In this document: positions 8,627 through 16,478 of the stretch, piece after piece
Position numbering within the stretch: position 1 is the first letter of the stretch
Layout of the letters: each line of letters opens with the position of its first letter
Source: G965205525 sp965205525
Lineage (GTDB): Bacteria > Pseudomonadota > Gammaproteobacteria > JABABF01
Reading direction: 5' to 3'
Assembly (NCBI GenBank): GCA_965205525.1
Contig: OZ242171.1
Span: 620,001 to 684,000 of the forward strand
Length of the DNA stretch: 64,000 bases
Position numbers and translations under genes: made by a program
Notes under the pieces: model-generated
Databases searched by the model: none
The model's input: the letters and a program-made list of their open reading frames with translations, nothing else
What the model was told of the DNA's origin: nothing

Positions 8627-9433
8627 ATGAACGAGCAGTCTGCTTCCGATTTCACCCTTGCCGAGCTGTGCATATGCGCCGCTGCCGAGGCATGGCGTGA
8701 AGACGGCGAGGTGCTGGCCACCGGCATCGGTCTTCTGCCGCGCCTGGGCGCCAGCCTGGCCATGGCCACTTTCAATCCGGACCTGATGATGACGGATGGC
8801 GAGGCCTACCTGGTTTCCGAGCCGGTGCCGGTGGGCCCTCGCAATGGCTATCGGCCCCGGATTGAAGGATGGATGCCCTACGCACGGGTGTTTGACAACC
8901 TGTGGGGCGGTCGCCGTCATGCCATGGTCGGCCCTACCCAGGTGGATCGCTGGGGGCAGGCCAATATCAGCTTCATCGGTCCCGACCATCAGCGGCCCAA
9001 GGTGCAGCTGCTCGGTGCCAGAGGGCTGCCGGGCAACAGCATCAATCACCCCAATTCCATGTTTGTGCCGGATCACAATCGGCGGATTTTTGTGGAGGGG
9101 GAAGTGGATATGGTGGCGAGCGCCGGCTACCATCCGGCGCGGTTTCCGCCGGGTGCGAAGATGAATTTTCTGGATATTCGCATCATCGTCACCAATCTCT
9201 GCGTGCTGGATTTTGCCGGACCCGACCATGCCATTCGCATCCGCTCTCTGCATCCCGGAGTGAACGCCGAGGAGGTGCAGGAGAATACAGGTTTCCCGCT
9301 CTCTATTCCCGAGGAAGTGCCGACCACGCCGTCCCCGCTCTCGTCCCAGCTGCAGGTGATTGAGAGTCTGGACCCCCACAATCTGCGAGCCGGCGTGTTC
9401 AAGGCCAACCCGCCCGGCATTCGCCCGCGCTGA
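8627..9433 (+). CDS. ipdB: IpdB-like CoA-transferase family subunit beta (steroid C/D-ring hydrolase)
   Basis: A 268-residue beta subunit partner of IpdA, of the CoA-transferase subunit B fold. Recognisable segments are FDNLWGGRRHAMVG and KVQLLGARGLPGN. IpdAB hydrolyses the remaining ring of the steroid nucleus after HIP side-chain beta-oxidation. It sits 19 bases after ipdA and directly before ipdC, supporting a single transcript. The start ATG 8627 leaves a normal-length product; no strong ribosome binding site is visible, suggesting translational coupling. Confidence 0.85.
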   Translation: MNEQSASDFTLAELCICAAAEAWREDGEVLATGIGLLPRLGASLAMATFNPDLMMTDGEAYLVSEPVPVGPRNGYRPRIEGWMPYARVFDNLWGGRRHAMVGPTQVDRWGQANISFIGPDHQRPKVQLLGARGLPGNSINHPNSMFVPDHNRRIFVEGEVDMVASAGYHPARFPPGAKMNFLDIRIIVTNLCVLDFAGPDHAIRIRSLHPGVNAEEVQENTGFPLSIPEEVPTTPSPLSSQLQVIESLDPHNLRAGVFKANPPGIRPR

Positions 9434-9455
9434 TATAGCTGTCTGCTGCCGGGCT

Positions 9456-10550
9456 GTGTCCGCATTTCTGCACACTCCTCTCTGCGATCTGCTGGGCTGT
9501 CGCTATCCCGTGGTGCAGACGGCGATGGGATGGGTCGCGGACCCGAGCTTGGTGGCTGCCACCTGCAATGGCGGCGGCTTTGGTTTTCTCGCCGGTGCCA
9601 CGATTCCCCCTGCGGAGATGGAAGCCGCCATCCTGGAAACGCGCCGCCGCACAGAGCGGCCTTTTGGCATCAACTTTCATATGTTCCAGCCCAATGCCGG
9701 CGATCTCGTGGAACTGGTGCTAAAGCACGGCGTGCGCGCCGTCAGTTACGGCCGCGGACCGCTGCCGGACCTGATCAGCCGGCTCAAGGGCGGCGGTGTC
9801 GTCTGCATGCCCACTGTCGGTGCGCTGCGCCATGCGGTCAAAGCGGCGGAGATGGGCGCCGATGTCGTCACCATCCAGGGCGGCGAGGGGGGCGGCCACA
9901 CCGGCGCCGTGCCCACCAGCATCCTGCTGCCCCAGGTGCTGGATGCGGTATCGGTGCCAGTGGTGGCGGCGGGCGGCTTCCGGGACGGACGCGGGCTGGC
10001 GGCGGCACTGGCCTGGGGTGCCGCTGGCATTGCCATGGGCACCCGCTTCCTGCTGACCAGCGACAGCCCGGTGCCGGCCAGTACCAAGCAGAGCTACCTT
10101 GCATGCCGTGAACCCGCTGCTGTGGTGGTCTCCCGCGCCCTGGACGGTCTGCCCCAGCGTATGGTGCTAAATGAATACCTATCCTTCCTGGAGCAGGCCG
10201 GCCCGCTGCGCAGGCTTCTGATAGCGCTGCGAAGCGGCCTTGCCTACCGGAAATTCACCGGCGCATCTCTGTGGAGCCTGCTGCGCACTGCACTGCTCAT
10301 GCGCCGCAGCGACGGCCTCACCGCGTCCCAGGCCATCATGTCAGCCAACGCGCCGATGATTATCCAGAAGGCGATGGTGGAGGGGCAGCCCGAAAAGGGT
10401 GTGCTGCCGGGGGGGCAGGTGGCAGGCGTGATTGAAGATCTGCCGAACTGTGAGGAACTGCTGCGGAGCATTGCCGCCGAGGCGGAGCAGTCTCTGGCCC
10501 GAATCACCCGCCCTCTGCGCGAGGCAGAGCAGACCGTTCCCGTCAAATGA
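9456..10550 (+). CDS. ipdC: IpdC-like FMN-dependent reductase (nitronate monooxygenase family)
   Basis: A 364-residue TIM-barrel FMN protein of the 2-nitropropane dioxygenase/nitronate monooxygenase family. FMN and phosphate-binding segments are visible in IQGGEGGGHTG and VVAAGGFRDGRG. In mycobacteria IpdC is a hydroxy-HIP-CoA reductase acting in steroid C/D-ring breakdown; its gene follows ipdA and ipdB as here. The frame is open to 9360 but overlaps ipdB there; GTG 9456, coding for SAFLHTPLCDLLGC onward, gives the family's normal N-terminus. A generic nitronate monooxygenase is possible, but the trio order argues for IpdC. Confidence 0.83.
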   Translation: MSAFLHTPLCDLLGCRYPVVQTAMGWVADPSLVAATCNGGGFGFLAGATIPPAEMEAAILETRRRTERPFGINFHMFQPNAGDLVELVLKHGVRAVSYGRGPLPDLISRLKGGGVVCMPTVGALRHAVKAAEMGADVVTIQGGEGGGHTGAVPTSILLPQVLDAVSVPVVAAGGFRDGRGLAAALAWGAAGIAMGTRFLLTSDSPVPASTKQSYLACREPAAVVVSRALDGLPQRMVLNEYLSFLEQAGPLRRLLIALRSGLAYRKFTGASLWSLLRTALLMRRSDGLTASQAIMSANAPMIIQKAMVEGQPEKGVLPGGQVAGVIEDLPNCEELLRSIAAEAEQSLARITRPLREAEQTVPVK

Positions 10551-10584
10551 GCGTGCAGACTGCCGCTATTCCGAGAGCGCATCC

Positions 10585-11751
10585 GTGGATCTGAACTACA
10601 CAGAAGCCCAGCGGGCATTCCGTAGGGAGGCGCGGGACTGGCTGAGTGCCCATTGCCCCCCGGAGCCGCTTTGCAGCTTTGACACGAAGGAGGGCTTTGA
10701 GCAGCATCGGGAATGGGAGCGCACCCTGCACACCGGCCGCTGGGGCGCAGTGACTTGGCCAGAGGACTTGGGCGGACGCGGCTCTGATCTGATGGACTGG
10801 CTGATTTTTGAAGAGGAGTACTACCGGGCGGATGCGCCGCCTCGGGTCAATCAGAACGGCATCTTTCTGCTCGGGCCGACCCTGATGGAGTACGGGACCG
10901 AAGAGCAGAAAAAACGCTTTCTGCCGGCGATGGTGGCGGGGGACGAGATCTGGGCGCAAGGCTGGTCCGAGCCCGGCGCCGGCAGCGACATGGCCGCCAT
11001 TCGCGCCGTCGCCGTCCGCAAGGGCGACCGCTATATCATCAATGGCCAGAAGACTTGGTCCACTCGCGCCACCTATGCAGACTGGGTGTTCGGCATGTTT
11101 CGCACCGACCCGAATTCCGAGCGTCACCGAGGCCTCAGTTTCATTCTTGTGCCCCTGAAGGCCGAGGGCGTGACCGTGCGCCCGGTGCCCCAGCTGGATG
11201 GTCTGCCGGGTTTTGCCGAAATCTTTTTTGACGATGTGGAAGTGCCCGCCGAGAACCTGCTGGGGGAGGAGGGCGCCGGCTGGTCGGTGGCGATGGCCAC
11301 TGCCGGTTTTGAGCGTGGTCTGATGCTGCGCAGCCCGGCGCGTTTCCAGGCCACAGCCCGCCGTCTTGTTCAGCTGTACCTGAAGCACCGGGAGCGCATT
11401 GACCCGAAAAGCGCCGTGCGGGACAGAGTGCTCGGCGCCTGGATGCGGGCCGAGGCATACACGCTGGCGACCTATGCCACCGCCTCCAAGATCATCGCCG
11501 GGGGTACGATTGGCAGTGAGTCCAGCACCAACAAGATCTTCTGGTCCGAGCTGGACCGGGAGATGCATGAAATCGCTATGGACATCCTGGGCGCTCGGGC
11601 CGAGCTTTTGTCCGCTGCGCCGGATGCAGAGCTCGGCGGCCGCTGGCTGGACGGCTACCTGTTCTCCCAGGCCGGTTCCATTTATGCCGGCACCAATGAA
11701 ATCCAGCGCAACATCGTTGCCGAGCGCATGCTGGGGATGCCGAGGAAGTAG
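10585..11751 (+). CDS. Acyl-CoA dehydrogenase, steroid-type subunit with catalytic Glu (FadE-like)
   Basis: A 388-residue FAD-dependent acyl-CoA dehydrogenase. It has AQGWSEPGAGSDMA in the middle domain and ends with IYAGTNEIQRNIVAERM. The position of the usual C-terminal base (Glu before GT) is Ala; the Glu of FERG near residue 240 is the probable base, as in isovaleryl-CoA dehydrogenase and the catalytic subunits of actinobacterial steroid enzymes. Start GTG 10585 was chosen because conserved sequence begins there; the frame is open to 10432 inside ipdC. The next gene encodes a second, shorter dehydrogenase five bases downstream, so this is probably half of a heterotetramer like mycobacterial FadE/IpdE pairs acting on ring-derived CoA esters. 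Confidence 0.87.
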   Translation: MDLNYTEAQRAFRREARDWLSAHCPPEPLCSFDTKEGFEQHREWERTLHTGRWGAVTWPEDLGGRGSDLMDWLIFEEEYYRADAPPRVNQNGIFLLGPTLMEYGTEEQKKRFLPAMVAGDEIWAQGWSEPGAGSDMAAIRAVAVRKGDRYIINGQKTWSTRATYADWVFGMFRTDPNSERHRGLSFILVPLKAEGVTVRPVPQLDGLPGFAEIFFDDVEVPAENLLGEEGAGWSVAMATAGFERGLMLRSPARFQATARRLVQLYLKHRERIDPKSAVRDRVLGAWMRAEAYTLATYATASKIIAGGTIGSESSTNKIFWSELDREMHEIAMDILGARAELLSAAPDAELGGRWLDGYLFSQAGSIYAGTNEIQRNIVAERMLGMPRK

Positions 11752-11755
11752 CGCC

Positions 11756-12832
11756 GTGGATTTTCGCTTTACCGAGGACCAGCTGCTGTTTCGGGACTCC
11801 CTCTCTGATGTTCTCAGCAAGGAAGCCGCACCGGAGCAGGTGCGCGCACTGTGGGATACCGACACCGGGCGCGACCCCGCCCTGTGGCGACAGCTGGGAG
11901 AGCTGGGTTTCATCGGGGTGCTGGCCCCGGAGACGGCGGGGGGGCTCGGTCTGGGCGAGGCAGATTTTGTGCTGCTGGCTGAGACCGCTGGCTATGCGGC
12001 CCTGCCGGAGCCCCTGGTGGAGACGGCACTGGCCGCTATTCCCCTGCTCGCCGAGCTGGGCGGCGATGCGGCACAGAAGTACCTGCCCGATGTAGTCACA
12101 GGAGAGTGCCGTATCGCGCTGGGCAGTCCCCTGGAGCCTTTTATCGCCGACGCCCATGTCGCCGATTTTCTGCTCCTTCCCGCCGCTGAAGAAGTGCACG
12201 GCCTGCCCGGGGAGAAGAAGGCAGTCCTGGCTCGCGAGCACAGCCTGGACCCCTCCCGGCGCCTGTATCGCCTGGACTGGCGACCGGAAGACAGCAGTCG
12301 CCTGGCCGGCCCGGAGCAGGGGAAGGCACTGTGGGAGCGGGCGCTCAATCGGATGTCGCTCGGGATTGCCGCCCAGCTTCTGGGCGCGACACAGCGCATG
12401 CTGGACCTGTCCGTGCAGTACACCTCCGAGCGCAAGCAGTTCGGTGTGCCGGTGGGCTCTTTCCAGGCGGTCAAGCACCTGCTGGCCAATGTCGCTGTGC
12501 AGCTGGAGTTTGCCCGCCCAATCGTCTATCGGGCGGCTTGGGAGTTGTCTTGCAATAGCCCCTCGGCAGGGGGCTCTGTCTCCCATGCCCGCATCGCCGC
12601 CGGCGAGGCAGCGAGCTTGGCGGCGAAAAACTGCATTCAGGCGCACGGGGCCATGGGCTACACCTGGGAGGTGGACCTGCACATCTGGATGAAGCGGGCC
12701 TGGAGCTTGGACCGGGCCTGGGGTGACCGGATTTTTCATCAGGGAAGGGTGGCGGACTCTGTGCTGCAGAATCCTGATGCAATTGGTCCGGGGGAAACCT
12801 TTAGGCAGCAGCTTGCTGCTGACAAAGCGTAG
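11756..12832 (+). CDS. Acyl-CoA dehydrogenase, non-catalytic partner subunit (FadE-like)
   Basis: A 358-residue acyl-CoA dehydrogenase fold protein. The C-terminal domain carries the FAD-contacting YTSERKQFGVPVGSFQAVKH and the QAHGAMGYTWE motif, but I see no catalytic Glu at either usual site, the pattern of the partner subunit in alpha2beta2 steroid dehydrogenases. Start GTG 11756 lies five bases after the preceding stop, with GAGGA about nine bases upstream; the frame runs back to 11399 only as a shadow of the upstream gene. It presumably forms a complex with the product of the preceding gene. Confidence 0.86.
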   Translation: MDFRFTEDQLLFRDSLSDVLSKEAAPEQVRALWDTDTGRDPALWRQLGELGFIGVLAPETAGGLGLGEADFVLLAETAGYAALPEPLVETALAAIPLLAELGGDAAQKYLPDVVTGECRIALGSPLEPFIADAHVADFLLLPAAEEVHGLPGEKKAVLAREHSLDPSRRLYRLDWRPEDSSRLAGPEQGKALWERALNRMSLGIAAQLLGATQRMLDLSVQYTSERKQFGVPVGSFQAVKHLLANVAVQLEFARPIVYRAAWELSCNSPSAGGSVSHARIAAGEAASLAAKNCIQAHGAMGYTWEVDLHIWMKRAWSLDRAWGDRIFHQGRVADSVLQNPDAIGPGETFRQQLAADKA

Positions 12833-13140
12833 AGAGAAAGGGCGTATGGGCCCGCTCTGACGCAAAGCACAGGACGCATAGTCCGCAGCCCGCACTGCCA
12901 AGGGGAGGCGGCAGGGCTTGTGCTGAGGGATGTGGGTCTCGATGCACTGCTATCCGTGCCCGCATAGGGGGTTGCGGACCGGGAAGCATTTGACAGGGCG
13001 AGAAAGCCTATACTACTATGCCCGCTTGCAGGGGGGCGCTCTTTCCTCCGGAGGGAAGAGTATTTCGGCAATGGGTCGCCTGTTTTGTGCGACTGTTATT
13101 GCGGTTAGTGGATTTGACGAGATGCATGCATCCTTCTGTC
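12833..13140. other. Intergenic region before the tandem membrane-protein genes
   Basis: About 300 bases without a convincing gene between the acyl-CoA dehydrogenase operon and the small membrane-protein pair. It contains a sigma70-like promoter (annotated separately) pointing rightward. No terminator hairpin with a T tract is visible after 12832. Short open frames here lack family resemblance and overlap each other. Confidence 0.6.
12990..13019 (+). promoter_or_regulatory. Sigma70-like promoter upstream of the small membrane-protein pair
   Basis: A perfect TTGACA lies at 12990-12995 and TACTAT at 13014-13019, spaced 18 bases. An overlapping TATACT at 13009-13014 has a poor spacing of 13. 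The promoter would drive the two paralogous membrane-protein genes and possibly the thiolase gene beyond them, separating them from the ipd operon. Confidence 0.5.
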
Positions 13141-13539
13141 ATGAAAAACAACAGTCCCTTGGAAATTTACGCCTTGGTAATTTGCGCGTTCAGTCTGCTA
13201 TCGCTGGCTGCCGGCACGGCGAGCGCGATTTACCAGAGTGTACGCATCTCCGCTCCCAATATTACGGTATCTTCCGACGAGTATCGCCGGATCAGCAGCA
13301 ACGAAAATTTCGTAGAGCAGGAGCACGACCCAAACAAGCGTGAGTTCCTGCAGAAATTGAGTGACGAGAAAATCACCGCAGTCCGCATGGCATTTGGTGA
13401 AACCGCTCTGCTAATAGAGCGGCGCTCGGGCAAGCAGGAACTGACCAAAGATTCTCTCATAATGCTGGTGATGCTGTTTCTGCTCGCCATTCATGTGCGT
13501 CTTCTGCGGCGCACCCGAGTCACAAATAGAGGAGGCTGA
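13141..13539 (+). CDS. Small two-span membrane protein, first of a paralogous tandem pair
   Basis: A 132-residue protein not assigned to a family. It has an N-terminal membrane segment starting with LEIYALVICA, an approximately 70-residue polar middle, and a second membrane segment (LIMLVMLFLLAIHVRLL) followed by a basic tail. The next gene encodes a paralogue with the same LEIYALVIC opening and the same layout. I chose ATG 13141 because the resemblance to the paralogue starts right after it; ATG 13126 and the open frame back to 13018 are alternatives. Topology suggests both termini in the cytoplasm with the polar region in the periplasm. Function unknown. Confidence 0.68.
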   Translation: MKNNSPLEIYALVICAFSLLSLAAGTASAIYQSVRISAPNITVSSDEYRRISSNENFVEQEHDPNKREFLQKLSDEKITAVRMAFGETALLIERRSGKQELTKDSLIMLVMLFLLAIHVRLLRRTRVTNRGG

Positions 13540-13544
13540 TCGCC

Positions 13545-13925
13545 GTGCGCAAGAATCTCATTTTAGAAATTTACGCCTTGGTCATCTGTGCCATCTGCAC
13601 AGTCACCTGCGCCATCGCAATCGGGATTGGCCTGTATGGCATCGTGCGCATTCAGGCCCCGGACTTCACCCTCTGGCAGCATGTGTACAGACAGTACCTG
13701 AACAATGAGCTGTTCCAGGCATCTCTGTCCGAAACAACCAGAGAGAGGGTAGCGGATTACAGCGAAGAGAAGGTTAGCTCTCTGCGAGAAGAGATGTACC
13801 AGACGCAGCTGCTCGCCGAGCAGCGCGACGGCATGCAGAGCTTGATCCGCGTGTGCATTACGCTGTTGGTTATGCTCTCACTGTTTGCGCTGCACTGGCA
13901 GATCGCAAGGCGGGTGCGAGAGTAA
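13545..13925 (+). CDS. Small two-span membrane protein, second of a paralogous tandem pair
   Basis: A 126-residue paralogue of the preceding product. It shares the start LEIYALVICA, a following segment of the form RI-AP, a central region rich in charged residues with a conserved spacing, and a second membrane span (LLVMLSLFALHW) with a basic tail. The GTG start at 13545 is five bases after the preceding stop and has AGGAGG about ten bases upstream, so the pair is surely cotranscribed. No enzymatic motif is seen. The proteins may assemble as hetero-oligomers, but this is conjecture. Confidence 0.7.
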   Translation: MRKNLILEIYALVICAICTVTCAIAIGIGLYGIVRIQAPDFTLWQHVYRQYLNNELFQASLSETTRERVADYSEEKVSSLREEMYQTQLLAEQRDGMQSLIRVCITLLVMLSLFALHWQIARRVRE

Positions 13926-13952
13926 GCAAACTCTGCTAGAGGGGATTTGCCT

Positions 13953-15104
13953 ATGCCAGAGGCCTTTATTGTTGATGCGGTGCGCACCCCTGTCGGGCGT
14001 CGCAAGGGCAGCTTGGCACAGGTGCATGGCGCGGATTTAGGCGCCCATGTTTTGCAGGCCATCGTGGAGCGCAACCCGGTTCCGGCCGAGGAGTACGATG
14101 ATATCGTTTTTGGCTGTGTGGATGCCATCGGTCCCCTCGCGGGAGACATTGCCCGCACCTGCTGGCTGACAGCAGGGCTGCCGGATGCCGTGCCGGGGGT
14201 CACCGTAGACCGCCAGTGCGGCTCGTCCCAGCAGGCCGTGCACTTTGCCGCCCAGGCAGTGATGAGCGGCACGCAGGATGTGGTGGTGGCGGGCGGCGTG
14301 CAGACGATGACCCAGATCCCTATTTCTTCGGCCATGCTGGCGGCCCGGGACCTCGGTTTTAAAGATCCCTTCTCCGGCTCCGAGGGCTGGGTGCGGCGCT
14401 ACGGGAAGACTCCTGTATCCCAGTTCAACTCGGCGGAGATGATTGCCGACAAGTGGTCCCTGTCTCGGCAGCGGATGGAGGAATACGCCCTTGAGAGCCA
14501 CCGCCGCGCCCTGCAGGCTATAGACGAGGGCCGCTTTGAGAGGGAAATTATCCCGCTGAACGGACTGCAGCAGGACGAGACTCCTCGCCGCGACACCTCC
14601 TTGGAGAAAATGGCGGAGTTAGAGCCCCTGCAGGAGGGGGGGAAGATTACCGCCGCCACCTCCAGCCAGACCTGCGATGCCGCCGCCGCTCTGCTGGTAG
14701 TTTCCGAGGCGGCGGTGAAAAAATATGGGCTGAAGCCTCGTGCCCGCATACACCACATGAGTGTCCGGGGGGAGGACCCGATCTGGATGCTGACTGCCAT
14801 CATCCCCGCCACCCGCTATGCCCTGAAGCGTGCCGGCATGTCCATGGAGGAGATTGATCTGGCGGAGGTCAACGAGGCATTCGCTTCTGTCTCCCTGGCC
14901 TGGCTGATAGAGAGCGGCTGCCCGCCGGAAAAGCTGAATGTCAATGGCGGCGCCATTGCCCTCGGTCACCCCCTGGGCGCCACCGGCGCCAAACTGATGA
15001 CGACTCTCCTGCACGAGTTGGAGCGCAGCGGCGGCCGCTACGGCCTGCAGACCATGTGCGAGGGCGGCGGGCAGGCAAATGTCACTATTATTGAAAGGCT
15101 TTGA
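13953..15104 (+). CDS. fadA6: Thiolase FadA6-like (steroid C/D-ring catabolism)
   Basis: A 383-residue thiolase. The nucleophile is Cys89 in VTVDRQCGSSQQAV, with the histidine in ALGHPLGATGAK and the second cysteine in TMCEGGGQANVT. It closely resembles mycobacterial FadA6, the thiolase that removes acetyl-CoA from ring-derived CoA thioesters in the HIP pathway, including a shared C-terminal GGRYGLQTMCEGGG. ATG 13953 was preferred over TTG 13947. It continues the plus-strand steroid cluster. A terminator-like hairpin lies about 215 bases downstream. Confidence 0.9.
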   Translation: MPEAFIVDAVRTPVGRRKGSLAQVHGADLGAHVLQAIVERNPVPAEEYDDIVFGCVDAIGPLAGDIARTCWLTAGLPDAVPGVTVDRQCGSSQQAVHFAAQAVMSGTQDVVVAGGVQTMTQIPISSAMLAARDLGFKDPFSGSEGWVRRYGKTPVSQFNSAEMIADKWSLSRQRMEEYALESHRRALQAIDEGRFEREIIPLNGLQQDETPRRDTSLEKMAELEPLQEGGKITAATSSQTCDAAAALLVVSEAAVKKYGLKPRARIHHMSVRGEDPIWMLTAIIPATRYALKRAGMSMEEIDLAEVNEAFASVSLAWLIESGCPPEKLNVNGGAIALGHPLGATGAKLMTTLLHELERSGGRYGLQTMCEGGGQANVTIIERL

Positions 15105-15403
15105 AACCGGGCGAACCGCTGATCATCGCCCAAGCTTCAGCCACTTGGCAGGATATAGCGACTGGCCGCCCCCGGGCGGCTGCCCTTGACAGAGATATCA
15201 GTGCTGGTTCAAAATGGGTGCGACTTTATCTGCCGAGATAGGGTGCGAATAGAACCTCTAGGCAGGGTGCAGAAAGGCAGTGTCTGCCTGAATCACCTGG
15301 GGATATAATCAAGATTACTGTCCCGCTGGGGACGGAATTTTTTGGATTGGGATGAAAAGGCTAAGAAAACAGCCAGTATTGATCTGGTTTGTCTACCGAA
15401 CCT
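15105..15403. other. Intergenic region between fadA6 and tRNA-Ala
   Basis: About 300 bases with no credible gene. It contains a GC-rich hairpin near 15162-15177 without a T tract, a TTGACA-like hexamer near 15186, and a terminator-like hairpin at 15320-15344 annotated separately. Confidence 0.6.
15320..15344 (+). terminator. Rho-independent terminator-like hairpin
   Basis: The stem GTCCC (15320-15324) and GGGAC (15329-15333) encloses a four-base loop and is followed after four bases by a run of six T. The stem is short, but position after the fadA6 gene and before a minus-strand tRNA suits a plus-strand terminator. Confidence 0.4.
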
Positions 15404-15479
15404 TGGTGGAGCCGAGGGGATTTGAACCCCTGACCTCGACGATGCGAACGTCGCGCTCTCCCAGCTGAGCTACGGCCCC
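15404..15479 (-). tRNA. tRNA-Ala (anticodon CGC)
   Basis: A complete 76-base cloverleaf read on the minus strand. The seven-base acceptor stem contains the G3:U70 pair that identifies alanine tRNAs; the D-arm, five-pair anticodon stem CGACG/CGTCG, variable loop AGGTC and T-arm AGGGG/CCCCT all pair, and CCA is encoded. The anticodon loop TTCGCAT gives CGC, reading GCG codons; most bacteria use TGC or GGC for alanine, so this is a less usual isoacceptor. It lies within the steroid cluster, opposite to the flanking genes. Confidence 0.95.
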
Positions 15480-15489
15480 GAGCAGCGCA

Positions 15490-15495
15490 ATTGTA
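15490..15495 (-). promoter_or_regulatory. Probable -10 element for tRNA-Ala
   Basis: On the minus strand TACAAT lies about ten bases before the tRNA 5' end, a suitable place for a -10 hexamer. No clear -35 hexamer was found, so this is tentative. The region overlaps the leader of the short-chain dehydrogenase gene on the other strand. Confidence 0.35.
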
Positions 15496-15530
15496 CATGC
15501 ACGCCATCGCTGATCCAGTAGGAGTACTGA

Positions 15531-16421
15531 ATGTCTGGTATCTGTAAAGACCGCACTGTAATCATCACCGGCGCCGGTGCTGGCTTGGGCCGCGCCTACG
15601 CACTGGCTTTCGCCTCTGAGGGCGCGCGGGTGCTTGTCAACGACATCAATGCCGAGGCTGTCCGGTCAACGGCAGACGAAATTCGGGCGGGAGGCGGTGC
15701 GGCCGAGGTCAATACCGGCGATATCACTAGCTATAGCGGTGCTGGCGAAATCGTTCAGGCGGCACTGGATACCTTCGGCGATTTGCATGTGGTGGTGAAC
15801 AACGCCGGCATCTGCCGGGATCGTATGTTTGTCTCCCTGTCGGAAGAAGACTGGGATACCGTGATGGCAGTGCATCTGAAGGGACATTTCTGCCTGTCTA
15901 GCAACGCCTGCGCCTACTGGCGGCGCACTGCCAAGGAAAGCGGCTCTTTGGCAGATGCCCGCATTATCAATACCAGTTCCGGTGCCGGTCTGCAGGGCTC
16001 CGTGGGGCAGTCCAACTACTCGGCGGCCAAGGGCGGCATCGCCGCGCTGACCTTGGTGCAGGCGGCAGAGCTGGGGCGTTACGGGATCACGGCCAATGCG
16101 CTGGCCCCCTCCGCCCGCACTGGCATGACCACCCAGGTGGAGGTCTTTGCCGAGCGCATGAAAAAGCCTGAGGATGGCAGCTTTGACTACTATGACCCGG
16201 CCAATATTGCCCCTTTGGCGGTGTGGCTGGGCAGCTCTCTTTCTAAGCATGTGAGCGGTCGGCTGTTTGAAGTGGAAGGAGGTAAAATCAGTGTCGCAGA
16301 TGGCTGGCGCACCGGCCCGGAAATTGACAAGGGCAGTCGCTGGGAGCCGGCGGAAGTGGGAGATGCCCTGCAGCAGATTCTCGCTCGTGCGGAGCCCGCC
16401 CAGAAGGTATACGGCACCTGA
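15531..16421 (+). CDS. Short-chain dehydrogenase/reductase of the steroid cluster
   Basis: A 296-residue NAD(P)-dependent short-chain dehydrogenase. It has the cofactor loop TGAGAGLG near residue 14, NNAG, and the catalytic Tyr-Lys in SNYSAAKGG, with a long C-terminal extension. It resembles the 3-hydroxyacyl-CoA dehydrogenase part of peroxisomal multifunctional enzyme type 2 and mycobacterial Rv3548c, encoded in the steroid regulon. Start ATG 15531 is preceded by TAGGAG. It is followed by an acyl-CoA dehydrogenase pair. Its likely step is oxidation of a hydroxyacyl-CoA during C/D-ring or side-chain beta-oxidation; the exact substrate is inferred only from context. Confidence 0.82.
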   Translation: MSGICKDRTVIITGAGAGLGRAYALAFASEGARVLVNDINAEAVRSTADEIRAGGGAAEVNTGDITSYSGAGEIVQAALDTFGDLHVVVNNAGICRDRMFVSLSEEDWDTVMAVHLKGHFCLSSNACAYWRRTAKESGSLADARIINTSSGAGLQGSVGQSNYSAAKGGIAALTLVQAAELGRYGITANALAPSARTGMTTQVEVFAERMKKPEDGSFDYYDPANIAPLAVWLGSSLSKHVSGRLFEVEGGKISVADGWRTGPEIDKGSRWEPAEVGDALQQILARAEPAQKVYGT

Positions 16422-16478
16422 GCCTGGCATCGGGCTAAAGGCGCAGGGGCAGGCCCGGCTACTGGAAGACAAGGATTT

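Noticed and set aside
11399..11755. N-terminal extension of the second acyl-CoA dehydrogenase
   Set aside because: It overlaps the upstream dehydrogenase in another frame, and conserved sequence begins at GTG 11756 with a ribosome binding site.
10543..12901. Two long minus-strand frames opposite the acyl-CoA dehydrogenase genes
   Set aside because: Antisense shadows of the acyl-CoA dehydrogenase genes, typical of high-GC coding DNA.
12930..13343. 137-codon plus-strand frame across the promoter region
   Set aside because: It covers the -35/-10 elements and overlaps the first membrane-protein gene in a different frame.
15162..15177. GC-rich hairpin after fadA6
   Set aside because: No T tract follows, and the hairpin at 15320-15344 is a better terminator candidate.
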